A DNA stretch of 64,000 nt from Sulfobacillus sp. (lineage in GTDB: Bacteria > Bacillota > Sulfobacillia > Sulfobacillales > Sulfobacillaceae). This document shows, piece by piece, positions 8,620 to 19,116 of the stretch. The notes below the pieces were generated by a model, which made no database searches, was not told where the DNA came from, and saw only the letters and a program-made list of their open reading frames with translations. The stretch covers positions 1-64,000 of the forward strand of contig DAIDDL010000004.1 in NCBI GenBank assembly GCA_027309085.1, read 5' to 3'. Every line of letters begins with the position of its first letter. Within the stretch, counting starts at the first letter, position 1. The position numbers and the translations under genes are program-made.

Positions 8620-10856
8620 TTAGCTCCTCCGCCGCCTGCCCCACCTGCAGCTCCACCGCCGTGGCCGCCGAACGCGCCGTGATGGGCTCCAGCTCCGCCT
8701 CCTCCACCGAAGTGGAAGCCTTTGCTGACGGGGAGTTTCAGCGAGGCGGGGTCAACCAGCAAGATCTTCTCTCCGGCATAGACTCCTTTAGTGACCTGGA
8801 CCGAGGTGGATCCAAACAGCCCGACGGTAACTGGCACGAAGATCACTCCGGAGCTGGCTTTGGCTGCCGCTTGGGCAAATTTTCCGGACAACTTTTTCTT
8901 GGCCGCCGTAAACTTCTTGTTGTTTTTTAATTTGGCGCTGTTGAATTCGGGGTGAATGTACACGCCCTCTTCGGTCCCTACGGTCTGCAGCGCCACCGCC
9001 GGAATCATGAGCACGTGGCTGGCCGAGGCGGTCTGAATGGTCACACTGGTCGTCATCCCCGGGAGCAGATCCCCTGAGGAATTGTTGACGGAAGTGAGCA
9101 CGGTGTACTCGGTGACGTTATTGACCACGGTCGGGGTCGGCTCCACTTCCAGCACCGTCCCGTGAAAGGTCGCATTAGGAAACGACGGCGCGTTGACGGT
9201 GACTTTCTCTCCCGGTTTGACCTGCGCAATATCCGCTTCGCTGACTTGCACGTTGTCCTGCAGGTCCGATTTCAGGCTGCCATCGAGCACGAACACCGGG
9301 CTCGAGGCACTGAAAGTGTCGCCGGGAAGGTAATTGGAGGCGACGATCACGCCGCTGACAGGAGCTGTCAGCACGGTGTCGCTCTGCGCCACTTTAGCTG
9401 ACGCCAGCTGCGCTTCAGCGGACTGCAAAGACGCTTTAGCCGATGCAATCTGCGCAGGGGTTGAGACAGCTTCGGTCTCAGCCAAAGACGCTTCTGCTGA
9501 CGTCACCCCGTTTTTTGCGGAGGCAATGTTGTTCTGGTCCGCGTCCAGAGCCTGCTGCTGGGTCGTCGTGTTGTCTTCCACGTTCTTGGTCGCCTGCAAA
9601 GACGCTTCCGCACTCTTATACGAGCTCTCAGCGTTCGCCAGAGTAGTCTGCGCCTGCTGCAGGGAGACTTGGGCCGCGCTCACGCTCAGGGGATTGTTGG
9701 TCTGGTCACTGGCCTGCTGATCCTGATCGCTGGTCAGCTGGGCCTGGTCATTGGCCACCGCCGCCTTGGCGCTTTGAATCGTGGCCTCGTCATCCTGGAC
9801 ATTCTTGGTGGCCGTCTGCACGGCGGTTTGGTCATTTTGAACCGTCGTCGTCGCTGACTGAATGGTGTTATAGGCCGACTCGGCGGCACTGGCTGCCTGC
9901 GAGGTGGTGCTGACCTCCGAGCTGTAGGGATTGGACCCGTATCCGTGCCAGGAATTGTAGTCGTTCATGGCATTTTGGTACGCCGTTTCATCGGCTGGGT
10001 ACTGGCCAGCCAAGGTGCCGTACAGCGTCTGATCCTGCGCCAAAGTGGCCTGGTCGGCGGTCAAGGTCTGCTGTGCCAAGGTCAAACTCTTTTGGTCATT
10101 GGATAAGGCTGTCGTATCAGCGGTTTCCTGTTTTTGAGCCGCGGTTACCGCGGCCTCGGCCGCGGTAATAGTTGCCGGCAGGCTATTGACCGTTGAGGTG
10201 CTGACGGCCGCCTGAGCCTGCTGAAGCTTCACTTGCGCAGCGCTCACGGCCGCCTGGTCCGATGCGACCGTGCCTTGCGCCTGCTGCACAGTATTCTCCG
10301 CATTGAGAATGGCCTGCTGTGCGGATGCATGGTTGCTGTCGACGGCCTCTTGGTCCTTGTACTGCTGCTCAGCACCGGCTAGCGCCACTTGCGCCTTCTG
10401 CACGGAGGCTTGCGCCACCGCAATTTCTTGCGGGGTAGCCCCGGCCTCATCTTGCAGCAAAGTCGCTTGCGCGGCAGCTACGCCCGCTTGCGCGGACTGC
10501 ACGGCCGGAATATCCGTCGAGTCATTTAGTGTCGCCAGCACCTGCCCGGCCTGGACATGCTGTCCCAGCGATGCATTGACCGTCGCCAGCACCCCGCTGG
10601 CACCAGAAAAGTTGAGACTGATGGACTGCAGAGGCTGTATGGTGCCAGCAGCCGAGATTGTCTCCACCACGTTGCCGTAGCTGACGGTGGCATAGTCGCC
10701 AGCGGGAATGTTCACTGCCGGGTGGGTAAAGAACTTCACGTAAGCGCCGACTCCCAGCGCAATGACAACCGCGCCGCCCAAAAGATACCACCAGGTGCGC
10801 TTGCGGGGCCGCTTGAGACCCAAAGGTTTCGATGATGGCGGGACTTCTACAGACAT
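8616..10856 (-). CDS. Membrane fusion/adaptor protein (HlyD/MacA/YknX-like) with extended coiled coil and Gly/His-rich tail
   Basis: 746 residues, about twice the usual MacA or YknX length. One membrane helix spans about residues 22-42, then a biotinyl/lipoyl half-motif ([16 protein letters not shown]). A roughly 400-residue Ala/Gln/Asp-rich heptad region interrupted by a short [10 protein letters not shown] loop forms a long hairpin. The second lipoyl half ([18 protein letters not shown]) and beta-barrel follow, then a tail rich in glycine with four histidines in [11 protein letters not shown] and nearby FHFG. AAGGAGAA supports the ATG. It heads the exporter operon. The tail suggests metal binding or surface contact, an inference. 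Confidence 0.9.
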   Translation of the reverse strand: MSVEVPPSSKPLGLKRPRKRTWWYLLGGAVVIALGVGAYVKFFTHPAVNIPAGDYATVSYGNVVETISAAGTIQPLQSISLNFSGASGVLATVNASLGQHVQAGQVLATLNDSTDIPAVQSAQAGVAAAQATLLQDEAGATPQEIAVAQASVQKAQVALAGAEQQYKDQEAVDSNHASAQQAILNAENTVQQAQGTVASDQAAVSAAQVKLQQAQAAVSTSTVNSLPATITAAEAAVTAAQKQETADTTALSNDQKSLTLAQQTLTADQATLAQDQTLYGTLAGQYPADETAYQNAMNDYNSWHGYGSNPYSSEVSTTSQAASAAESAYNTIQSATTTVQNDQTAVQTATKNVQDDEATIQSAKAAVANDQAQLTSDQDQQASDQTNNPLSVSAAQVSLQQAQTTLANAESSYKSAEASLQATKNVEDNTTTQQQALDADQNNIASAKNGVTSAEASLAETEAVSTPAQIASAKASLQSAEAQLASAKVAQSDTVLTAPVSGVIVASNYLPGDTFSASSPVFVLDGSLKSDLQDNVQVSEADIAQVKPGEKVTVNAPSFPNATFHGTVLEVEPTPTVVNNVTEYTVLTSVNNSSGDLLPGMTTSVTIQTASASHVLMIPAVALQTVGTEEGVYIHPEFNSAKLKNNKKFTAAKKKLSGKFAQAAAKASSGVIFVPVTVGLFGSTSVQVTKGVYAGEKILLVDPASLKLPVSKGFHFGGGGGAGAHHGAFGGHGGGAAGGAGGGGAK

Positions 10857-11521
10857 GCGTCAATTCTCCTTCTTGATGCGAGTTTATGCGCTTGCAAACT
10901 TTGTGAACCGATCCTAATATTTCGCACCGCTAATGACAAATATCATGGCACCTATGCTGGGCCTCAAATGAGTTCACCCCTCTTGAAGGCGACTGGGTCT
11001 GTTCCCTCAATGTCCATCTAAACCATCAAATTAGTCCTAAAAGGGTAAAAAGTTAAGCATCACGCCCGTGCCACTCTCGGTTGACCGACACTGGCCAGTC
11101 TAAGGCAAAAACAAATTTCTCGGGAGGAATTAAGAATCCATTTCTGAGCCTCCTGCCAAGCAGTCACCCTAGTGTCGTTAAAGACACTCGATAACACGTC
11201 ACGTTTATTGTAGGGGTCCAGTCCTCCACTTACAATGGTTCGGTAACTAAGTTAATGAAATATTAAGGATACTTTCAGTATTGGCTGGCAAACCGCTCTT
11301 CTAGAAATCCGTCTCCGCCGTGGTTTGGCTCCCCTATCTTGAGGCAAGACCACCCAAGATTTTTCATTCATTATGATTAAATCCTGACAGTGTTACCAAA
11401 TTGTTACCAAACTAAATTAATCAGGCGCATTCCACAACAAAATCCTCTTCACGGGGACAGCCAGATCCTTCCGGGAAGAGGCATTTAGACAATCCTTGTG
11501 GGCGACTCAGCCGCCTCATTC
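10857..11521. other. 665-base noncoding region upstream of the exporter operon
   Basis: No gene is supported. It must contain the promoter of the minus-strand exporter operon. Two tandem copies of TTGTTACCAAA-like sequence lie near 11390-11411. CCTCTTC (11444-11450) and GAAGAGG (11475-11481) can pair; read on the minus strand the hairpin is followed by ATTTTGTTG, a plausible terminator of the amidase gene. Confidence 0.4.
11444..11481 (-). terminator. Possible terminator of the acetamidase/formamidase gene
   Basis: A 7-bp perfect stem (CCTCTTC/GAAGAGG) with partial pairing inside lies 40 bases after the amidase stop. On the minus strand it is followed by ATTTTGTTG. The stem is short and the loop long, so confidence is moderate. 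Confidence 0.4.
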
Positions 11522-12813
11522 TCACAGGGTATAGTGTTCCGAAACGAGATTCCACAGACCTTTTGATTCCAGCACCCGACGCGGCACTTGCAGGCTCAGT
11601 TGGACCACGCCGGGAAGCCGCGAAATCTGCACTTCCCCACTGACAGTGCCCCGGTTCAAGATTTCATCCTCACTCATGTTCATAAACCTCGCGGCCCGCG
11701 TTACCGCATTGTTGGTGGCCGTGTTGAGATCCTTGCCCGTTCCGATGAATTGGACAGGCAGCATATCCAGTTCGGGCACCACTCCCAGGTCTTGGCTCAG
11801 TTCAGCGAACTGCTTGCGTTCTTCCTCAGAAAATGGCCGAACAATGCGGGGAAGATCTTCAGCATTGGGCAATAGCAACGGGCCGTCAATGTCCAATCCC
11901 TTTATCACTTCGACTCTTACCGCAATATCTGCCGTAATGTCTATGCTGTGCCCGGCAATTTCTCCGCGTCCCATGATGGAGTGCGCGTCGCCCATGTACA
12001 CCCCCGCCCCGTCCACTTTTTCAAGACGGCGCCTGGGCGTACATCACGGCAGTCCAGGTGGGCGTCGGTTCGTGCCGCGTCTAATTCCTCTTCCGTCACC
12101 CTCCACTCATGGTGAGCCCCAATAAGGAAAGAGCCGAAATCCCCGGCATTATGCGAGTCCGGTAAGGTCCGGGAGGGGATCGTGCCAATATTCCCGATGC
12201 AGGGTTCGACTCGGACGGGAAGTTCCGCCAAAGCGTGGGCGGCATAGACCAAAATAGAGTATTGCTGGCTGCTCGTCGGCAATTCTGCCATAGCCCGTGC
12301 ATCATGCGCATAGTCTTCGGCACGGTCTTGGCCGACCGCCATGGATAAGTGGTGGTCTTTATCAAACGCCACCGTGTACCCTTGTCCAAAATGAAAGGGA
12401 CTAGCCTCGCTGCCACAGTGGCGGCACCGGATACTGCCTTCCCCTATCCCCCGCAGTTCACTCTGAGGCCAAGGCGTTCCACAATGAGGACACTTTTTGG
12501 CCACAAACGGATCCTCGATGAAGGCCGAGGCATTGGTCTGCATCGTGCCGGAACTGGACGCCCGAGACACGACGTTGACGGTCTCGATATAAATGGCGAC
12601 AGCATCACCAATTTTGGCCCCGTCAATATACACCGGCTGGGTCACTTCGTGGCCTCCACGAAAGTCCGGGGTAATCATGGGTCCCCAACATCCCGGCGGC
12701 GTAATCGCGCGGATACGAGCTCCACTCCCCACGCGGGCGAAAAACCCCGTTTCCGGTCCGATCAGTCCGTGAGTGAACTGGGTAACCAAAACATCATTCT
12801 CCAGCTTAGCCAA
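11522..12813 (-). CDS. Acetamidase/formamidase family protein with zinc ribbon, frameshifted
   Basis: Two overlapping minus-strand frames together make one FmdA/AmdA-type amidase that hydrolyses short amides to acid and ammonia. The first frame carries the N-terminal GCWGPMITPDFRGGHEV region, an inserted CPHCG...CRHCG zinc ribbon and IPSRTLPDSHNAGDFGS. The second continues with DGAGVYMGDAHSIMGRGEI to the end at 11522. They join near 12016-12030 at GTCTTGAAAAAGTGG, where one base is missing; a -1 slip on the A-run would also restore the frame. I chose the TTG start at 12813 because AAGGAGG lies 8 bases upstream, not the longer ORF from 12891. Inactive, slipped, or a sequencing error. Confidence 0.8.
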
Positions 12814-13231
12814 TTTGCTCGCCTCCTTGTATATTGCAAACGCTATCTCAAATGCAGAGTATGGCACATCGGCCTCCGGCTGATGCTGCAACTTTTAAGG
12901 AGAATGTGAACTTCTGTTGCGCTAATAAGCAACCCGCGCCACGAGCAGAAAAAATAGCGATTAAATGATATCATAGGCCGTGGCGGCTACTGGAATACCA
13001 CCATAATTCCCGTAAAATGGCGGAACGCAACACAAGATCCATCAAAAACCCTTTTGCGTACCGACCTCTGGTACACTGGTAATGTCACCGCCAAACATGC
13101 AATTGCAGTAATGCTGACTTTTGGTTGCGCTGTTTTCTGTGTCTAGTGTCTCAGTGGGGTTCGGATAACCTCTGGCGCCCTCGCAATGCGCGTATCCCCA
13201 TTATTTCTGGATTACAGGAGGACAAGTCATT
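12814..13231. other. Divergent intergenic region
   Basis: 418 bases between the amidase start (minus) and the YQFW-domain protein (plus). It holds the AAGGAGG of the former and an AGGAGG at about 13215 for the latter. I see no clear operator, hairpin or small gene. Confidence 0.4.
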
Positions 13232-14251
13232 ATGCCGTTTATCGCATCATGGATGTTGGCATCAGCGTTGCAGCGTGCAGGCCTTCAGCAAAACCTCTTA
13301 ACATTCAGCCAGCGCCAGCACGGGGTCTTTATATCGGCCCCGGCCTCTGTCACGACTGGGCAGACCGTCGACGTCACCGCTACACCAGTGCATTTTTACG
13401 ATCCGGTTTTTCAGTACTGGGTTGAACTGCCTAATGGCCAGTTTGAATCGAGCGGGCCTTATAGCCCGAACCCTCACTTTTCGTTTACGGCTACGAGTCC
13501 AGGATCTTTTCAGGTTAAAGTCTATGCCAGAGAATCCAATGCTCCCAGCAACGAAACTTCTGCCCAGCAGAAAATATACGAGGTCAATTCCAGCAGTGCC
13601 CCCATAGTGGTCAGCCCTTCCACGCAATATCCGGTGCAGTTGACAGCCAACGAGCCAATCGTTCGCTCCGGGCAACCCGTCACATTGACAGCCGACCCCA
13701 CCTCTAGCTTGGCCGCTGGTGATTCGCTGGTGATTATGGATTCCACCACGAACACGGTCATCAACCGGACGACGGCGCCTGGACCCTTCCAAGTATCGGT
13801 TTCCTTTAACGCGACGCACAGCTTCCTGGCGGAAATCGTCAACGGCAGCAACCAAGTCGTGGGAAAAAGCGAACCCCTGACCATTTCCTGGGAAACCCAA
13901 GCGACGGGAACGAACGAAGGCCATAAGAATGCGGCGGGGCAAACGGTGTCGCTGTCGTTTTCCCCCACCGGAGTGGTCGGCCAGCCCTTTACCGTTCAGG
14001 CCATCCCTATTGGGTTCAGCAACCCCGTGGTGCAGTTTTGGATATTGGCGCCAGGCGGATCCTATACACCCAACGGCCCTTACCAGCCTTCCATTACTTA
14101 CACCTTCACACCAAAAATCGCGGGGACCTGGCAGGTAATGGTTTACGCCCGGGAGAGTACGGCGCCCCCAAACGAAACATCAGCGCAATCGGCTATCTAT
14201 GAAGCAAAATCCAATACCCACCTGATCACTATCCTCCCCTCAGGCTCGTGA
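13232..14251 (+). CDS. Surface-type protein with repeated YQFW/Ig-like domains
   Basis: 339 residues. Two related ~90-residue modules flank a divergent middle Ig-like stretch: residues ~35-115 (PVFQYWVELPNGQFESSGPY ... FQVKVYARESNAPSNETSAQ) and ~230-325 (VVQFWILAPGGSYTPNGPY ... WQVMVYARESTAPPNETSAQ). The two share the tail VYARES.AP.NETSAQ almost exactly, a recent duplication. The same module occurs in the giant secreted proteins and the kumamolisin of this window. AGGAGG precedes the ATG. The first 20 residues are only weakly hydrophobic, so a Sec signal is uncertain. Function unknown; carbohydrate or wall adhesion is a guess. Confidence 0.8.
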   Translation: MPFIASWMLASALQRAGLQQNLLTFSQRQHGVFISAPASVTTGQTVDVTATPVHFYDPVFQYWVELPNGQFESSGPYSPNPHFSFTATSPGSFQVKVYARESNAPSNETSAQQKIYEVNSSSAPIVVSPSTQYPVQLTANEPIVRSGQPVTLTADPTSSLAAGDSLVIMDSTTNTVINRTTAPGPFQVSVSFNATHSFLAEIVNGSNQVVGKSEPLTISWETQATGTNEGHKNAAGQTVSLSFSPTGVVGQPFTVQAIPIGFSNPVVQFWILAPGGSYTPNGPYQPSITYTFTPKIAGTWQVMVYARESTAPPNETSAQSAIYEAKSNTHLITILPSGS

Positions 14252-14278
14252 TCGCACGTAATGGCTGAGGCCAATATT

Positions 14279-14321
14279 ATAAAAAACCGCCGGCGGAGGG
14301 TCTTCCCACACGCCGGCGGTT
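14279..14321 (-). terminator. Rho-independent terminator of the TPR-glycosyltransferase gene
   Basis: AACCGCCGGCG and CGCCGGCGGTT form an 11-bp perfect stem at 14285-14321. On the minus strand it is followed by a run of six T. It sits 26 bases past the minus-strand stop and also just after the plus-strand gene, so it may stop both. Confidence 0.85.
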
Positions 14322-14347
14322 CATCCACTGGTACATCCTCAATGCGA

Positions 14348-15826
14348 TTATGAGCGCTGTAGAATCTGCTTGGACTGCCCTTCCAGATACTTGATTTGCA
14401 TCTCCACTTCAGGAGAACCAGGATGCGCTTCGAGGGCCTGTTTGTATAGCTGCACCGCCTCAGAAAACCGTCCTTGCAGCTTGGCGACATCGGCCATGCC
14501 CACCACGGCCCGGAACGTGGGAATCGTCGTGTCATAGGACACAATACCGCGGTAAGAGGGCGCGCGGTTTTTTGACTCGGCAAAAGAGTTTTTAGATTCC
14601 TCCAGCATCTTCACCGCCATGGTCAGTTCCACTCGGCCCTTGAGGTACCAGCCGCCGGGGAACTGCGGCATATCACGGACCATCCGTTTGGTGACCTGCA
14701 GCGCTTCTTCCATCCGTTCCAGACGGATAAGGGCTTCGGTCAAGAATGACCGGACTTCCGCGACCCTTCCGTAGTTAGGATTGCCAGCCGCCAAAGCTTC
14801 GGCCTGGTATAATGCGCGCACGGATTCTTCCAGTTGTCCAATCAGATAGTACTCTCTCCCCAGAAATCCCCACGCCGCTACATCTTTAGGATCGTCCTCC
14901 ACCGTTTGCCGGAGTAGACTGATGTTCCGTTCCAGTTTTTTCTTCTGCAGCATCACGTCGGGTTCATAGCCATTGTGGTGCAAGCGAATGCGCACGACGG
15001 GGCGGGCATATATGGTGGCAAACACTCCACCTTCGGGAGGGCCCACCTGCTCGTGAATCCGTCCCCACCACCTCAATCCGAACCGCCTAGAGAATAGCCG
15101 CGACATATCATAATTGGGTTCGACATTTCCGGAAATGTGATTGACCTGCACAATGCGAAAGATCGCCGGAGGGTCCTGCTCGTCAAACAACCCTGCAACG
15201 GTGCGCGGCACGGCGATATCCTCTTCGTCGAGTACCTCGTCTCCGTCCACAAACAGCACCCAATCTCCCGTCGCGTGAGCTAAGGCCTCGTTGCGGGCTG
15301 CGGCGAAGTCATCCTGCCATTCAAAAGAAAAAACTTTTGCTCCCGCCTGTTCCGCCAAATCTTTGGTGCCGTCATCGCTTCCCGTATCGACCACAATGAC
15401 TTCATCGACGGCTTTTAGCAACTGTGTCACGGCTTCGCCAATGCGCTCTGCTTCATTTTTGACGATCATTGCGCCCGAAACAGAAACCTGAGGAACTTTC
15501 AGCAAAGATTGCAGCCATTTCGGTATCCGTCCTGCCGTATAAGCACTAAGTCTCTGCTGAGCGGCTGGCGCCCAGCCAGCCGCCGGGTCCAAAATCCACG
15601 CCCGCTCAAAACAGCGCCACGCTTCTGCCTTTTTCCCCAAATGCTCCAGTGCTTCCGCCAGAAATACCCACAGCTGCGCGACATTGGGATAGTCTTTCAA
15701 CAGCTCCACAGTAGCCTCTTGAACCCGTGGATACTGCTGAGCCTTAAGCATATTGGAAATATCCTGCATTGTTTCGTTAGTCAGCGGCGATGCCTGCACT
15801 GCCATATTCACTGATACCCCTCTCAT
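14348..15826 (-). CDS. Glycosyltransferase family 2 with TPR repeats (SunS-like)
   Basis: 492 residues. TPR-like helices occupy residues ~20-95, then a GT2 catalytic domain from ~110 (GAMIVKNEAERIGE, VVDTGSDDGTKDLAEQAGA, DxD in FVDGDEVLD), then C-terminal TPR repeats to the end. Such proteins add a sugar to proteins or peptides, or to cell-surface glycans, in the cytoplasm. The ATG at 15826 lacks a good ribosome site; GAGGGG before the second methionine (15805) suggests that start. It lies between two YQFW-domain genes and could glycosylate those surface proteins (inference from position only). Confidence 0.87.
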   Translation of the reverse strand: MRGVSVNMAVQASPLTNETMQDISNMLKAQQYPRVQEATVELLKDYPNVAQLWVFLAEALEHLGKKAEAWRCFERAWILDPAAGWAPAAQQRLSAYTAGRIPKWLQSLLKVPQVSVSGAMIVKNEAERIGEAVTQLLKAVDEVIVVDTGSDDGTKDLAEQAGAKVFSFEWQDDFAAARNEALAHATGDWVLFVDGDEVLDEEDIAVPRTVAGLFDEQDPPAIFRIVQVNHISGNVEPNYDMSRLFSRRFGLRWWGRIHEQVGPPEGGVFATIYARPVVRIRLHHNGYEPDVMLQKKKLERNISLLRQTVEDDPKDVAAWGFLGREYYLIGQLEESVRALYQAEALAAGNPNYGRVAEVRSFLTEALIRLERMEEALQVTKRMVRDMPQFPGGWYLKGRVELTMAVKMLEESKNSFAESKNRAPSYRGIVSYDTTIPTFRAVVGMADVAKLQGRFSEAVQLYKQALEAHPGSPEVEMQIKYLEGQSKQILQRS

Positions 15827-15948
15827 CCAGTACTTCGAAAATATTATGCGGTAAGCCTCACGCTAAGGAAATCCCGCAAAGTCTTCCCTCATCTTTTCTC
15901 AACGCCTATACTAACAGATCGCAATATTGACCCGCCAGACCTCGGCTC

Positions 15949-18900
15949 TCAATCTGTGAGCCCCGTGACTGCGCCACTGACATCATCAGGCGAATCACTG
16001 GCGTTGACGGCGCCGTTTGAGAACGCTGGAGACTGGTCCGTCACAACCGTAAACTGCGCGCTGCTTTCTCCAGCCCCTATAGCCACACTGCTGATAGGAA
16101 CTCCAGAGCCATTCTCGATGGTCATTCCGCTGGATGCCGACAGGGTGACTGTTTGACTGGCAGAAGCTACCACCGGATTGCCGCCGCCGTCCACAAGGGT
16201 AACGGTGACAGGATAGGGTGTCGCGGCACTCAGACTCTCGCCGTTGTTTAACCCCGTGAATGCCAATTGCGTGGGCGCGGTCCCGGGAACAATATCAATG
16301 GCTGCCGATCCTTGGGCCCCCGTGCTGTGATCCACCAGCGCTACCGTGGTTTCGCCAGCAATTCCCGCCGTGAGGGTTGTTGATGACAGCAGCGTGCTCA
16401 CCTGGTTCAAAGTCCCTGTCAGCGTCTCCGTTCCGTTGCTATTCGCAGACACCTCTACCCCATCTGTTGAGGAGGTCGGCAGCCCTAGCAGTCCCGGCGC
16501 GTGCGTTATTGTCGCCGTCACCTGGTCTGTCCCGTCCACACTCGCAGACACCGGATTGCTGTTGGCATCAATCCCGGCAGAGACTAAAGAGGGGGTCAGC
16601 GTAACCACATCTCCCGCTTGCGCATACTGCGTGTTGTCGTCGTAAGTCCCCGTGCTGACATCTTCCAAGCTAAAATCGTAGCTCGCGGCAGGGTCATTTT
16701 GCACGTAGAGAGTTACAGATTTAGTGTCTTGCAAAGACCCCGACGCGATATCCCCCGCCGCCACTGTACCGGTAATCGTCCATTGTCCCGTGTAGTCTTG
16801 TGCGCTGAAGAGCACTTCAACGGCCCCAGAGGCGTTGGTGTAGACCGTAGTTGCCGGACTTGCTGAATAAGATCCCCCGTTCAAGGATGCCGCCCCTGAA
16901 GATCCCGCCGCGGATACGCTGACCGGGACGGCATTGTCAAGCACTGGGTTGCCGTAGGCATCCGTCACCTGCAAGCTCAATTCCGTGCTCAGGTGCGCTG
17001 GGGTCAGCACATTGGTGACCGGCGACATGGTGAAGGTGCTGGGACTGCCGGGCAGTTCTGTAACGGTCAAGGTCGCCGGGGCCAATGGCGCTGTGCTCTC
17101 GCCGTTGCGGATGGCCACTGTGTAATCCCCTGCGTCAGGTTGCCCGCTGCTGTCCGTAATAGCAAAAGAGGAGGTGCCCGCAGGAAAATCATAGGTGGAG
17201 CCGCTAACCGCAGCGACCTCGCCGGATCCGCTGATCAGCGTCATGCCCGTCACCGCAACCCCGGAAGTGTTGGTAATAGTCACTTGCGGCACAACAGTGG
17301 AAGGCAGGGCAACCGTATTGCCGCTGGCGTCTGCTGCGCCCAACGTCACTGTGGTTCCCGACGCCGCCCCTTCGGTGAAGCTCGGTGCACTGTCGGATGC
17401 CGTCAAGTCTGTGGGAACCCCCGTGATAATGGCATCAATATTGGCCGTACCGGTGGTCAGCCCTGACCCGGACACCGTGACCACATAGGTCCCCATCACT
17501 CCTTCGGCTCCGTACACAGTTACGGAAGTGGCAGCGGGATCCCCGGACGCATAGACGGTCTGCGAGACGGAGGAACCGGTAAAAGAGGCTCCCCCGGACA
17601 CCACAGCACTCAGCGTGTAAGTGCCCCCCAGCATCGGATATCCCGCCTGGTCATCGACCGTAACGCTCACACTGTCTGGTTCCGCATTCTGGTTGACAGA
17701 CACCGTGCTGGATTGCGGGACGACCGCTATGCTCGTAGCTGACTGGGGAACCGTAGATAGACTTACCGTGCCGTAGCTGACAGAAGATGACTGGGTGTTG
17801 CCCGCCTCAGGGGTGAGCCCCGACAGGGTGACAGTTGCGCTCGCCCCTGGAATCTGCCCGGCTTGGACCACAAACGTCGCGACCCCGTGGGAAAAAGTGA
17901 CCGTGTTCCCAGACACATCGCTCGCCTGATGCGGTGAGGCGGCGAGGGTGACCGCCGTCCCTGTGATATGCACAGTAGCGGTGCCGCTGTAAGTCGCCAC
18001 GGCATTGCCGAGGGAATCCGTGGCCGTGGCGGTGATGGTATCCGTGTCCATGCCGTCCGCAACGACGGTCGGGGCAGATGCAGTCTCACGAATGGCTGCT
18101 GTTTCCCCGTAAGCCACGACGGCATAGGGAGCCGACGGCACGCCGTCGACGGTGGCCGTCACCTCGTAGGTGCCAGGATCATCAGCAGGAACCGTGACCG
18201 CAGTGCTCAAGCTGTCTGGACTAGTGAATGATACCCCAGAGGCCGTGCCATTGCTCGAGGTGACTGTCCAACTGACACTGGCTGGGCTTGTCACCGCCGC
18301 CCCGCTTTCCGTGGCCAGCGCCGTCAATTGCGCGGATGCGCCAGCCGCAATGAAACTACTTCCGGAAATAGTCACGGCGGTCACCCCGGTTCCCACGCTC
18401 TGCGACAATTCGTTGCTGTAGAGCGCGCCTTCCGGATCATTGACCGCAAGTGGCGATTTCGCATAGGCGATAAGATGGTATGTTCCGGTCTCAGCAGCGG
18501 TAAAACTAAAAGTGCCTGATGAAGAATAATTGCCACTCTGCTCCCAGACGCCGGAAGGCGTCTCATACCAGAACTGGTACAAGGGGTTGTAAATATGGGT
18601 AGAGGTCGCGGTCACCGTGACTTTTTGCCCCTTAACCACGGTAGCACTGGGAGCGCTGAGGGTTACTGTGCTGTTGACAAAGACTCCGTCGGCTAACGGT
18701 GTGAGGGCATCCTGCCACAAGCCATGCTGCACCTGGTATTGGGTCAGCACCTCAACGGCCACCAGATAATTTCCGGACTGGACATTGGACAAGGTGAAAG
18801 TATTCGTAGAGGAATAATTTTGTGCATCGACCCATTTGCCGCTGGGGTTTTCGACCCAGAACTGATATTCGGGGTCGGTGACATTGGTGGTCGCTGCAGT

Positions 18901-19065
18901 GAACGTCACCGAACTGCCCGGGTGAGCAATGATGGTTGAGGCCGATAGTGTAGCGGTCGGCGGGCTCTGGGCAAATACGGCTGCCGCTGGCGTCATGGAC
19001 AGCAAAAGCATCGAAGAACTCATCGCCAAGCCCAAAAGACCTCTTCCCAATTTCTTCGCAATCAA
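15949..19065 (-). CDS. Giant secreted Ig-like/YQFW-domain surface protein, paralogue 1
   Basis: 1038 residues with a clear signal peptide (charged start, then LLGLAMSSSMLLLSMTPAAA with cleavage after AVFA). Residues ~30-240 hold two YQFW modules (DPEYQFWVENPSGKW, NPLYQFWYETPSGVW). The rest is a series of Ser/Thr/Val-rich bacterial Ig-like (invasin Big_1-type) domains with recurring DAYGNPV, DSLGNAV and DGGGNPV turns. There is no visible LPXTG or SLH anchor. The TTG start follows GGGAGGG by 8 bases. The gene lies 51 bases after a ribbon-helix-helix gene on the same strand, likely one operon. Probable role is surface layer or adhesion; the exact function is unknown. Confidence 0.88.
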   Translation of the reverse strand: MIAKKLGRGLLGLAMSSSMLLLSMTPAAAVFAQSPPTATLSASTIIAHPGSSVTFTAATTNVTDPEYQFWVENPSGKWVDAQNYSSTNTFTLSNVQSGNYLVAVEVLTQYQVQHGLWQDALTPLADGVFVNSTVTLSAPSATVVKGQKVTVTATSTHIYNPLYQFWYETPSGVWEQSGNYSSSGTFSFTAAETGTYHLIAYAKSPLAVNDPEGALYSNELSQSVGTGVTAVTISGSSFIAAGASAQLTALATESGAAVTSPASVSWTVTSSNGTASGVSFTSPDSLSTAVTVPADDPGTYEVTATVDGVPSAPYAVVAYGETAAIRETASAPTVVADGMDTDTITATATDSLGNAVATYSGTATVHITGTAVTLAASPHQASDVSGNTVTFSHGVATFVVQAGQIPGASATVTLSGLTPEAGNTQSSSVSYGTVSLSTVPQSATSIAVVPQSSTVSVNQNAEPDSVSVTVDDQAGYPMLGGTYTLSAVVSGGASFTGSSVSQTVYASGDPAATSVTVYGAEGVMGTYVVTVSGSGLTTGTANIDAIITGVPTDLTASDSAPSFTEGAASGTTVTLGAADASGNTVALPSTVVPQVTITNTSGVAVTGMTLISGSGEVAAVSGSTYDFPAGTSSFAITDSSGQPDAGDYTVAIRNGESTAPLAPATLTVTELPGSPSTFTMSPVTNVLTPAHLSTELSLQVTDAYGNPVLDNAVPVSVSAAGSSGAASLNGGSYSASPATTVYTNASGAVEVLFSAQDYTGQWTITGTVAAGDIASGSLQDTKSVTLYVQNDPAASYDFSLEDVSTGTYDDNTQYAQAGDVVTLTPSLVSAGIDANSNPVSASVDGTDQVTATITHAPGLLGLPTSSTDGVEVSANSNGTETLTGTLNQVSTLLSSTTLTAGIAGETTVALVDHSTGAQGSAAIDIVPGTAPTQLAFTGLNNGESLSAATPYPVTVTLVDGGGNPVVASASQTVTLSASSGMTIENGSGVPISSVAIGAGESSAQFTVVTDQSPAFSNGAVNASDSPDDVSGAVTGLTD

Positions 19066-19116
19066 ATGAGGGACCCTCCCAAAAGAATCAGCAATTTTTC
19101 CCTGGAAAACTGAAGT

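Noticed and set aside
12814-12891. N-terminal extension of the amidase to an ATG at 12891
   Set aside because: AAGGAGG lies inside that stretch, 8 bases before the TTG at 12813, and family similarity begins there.
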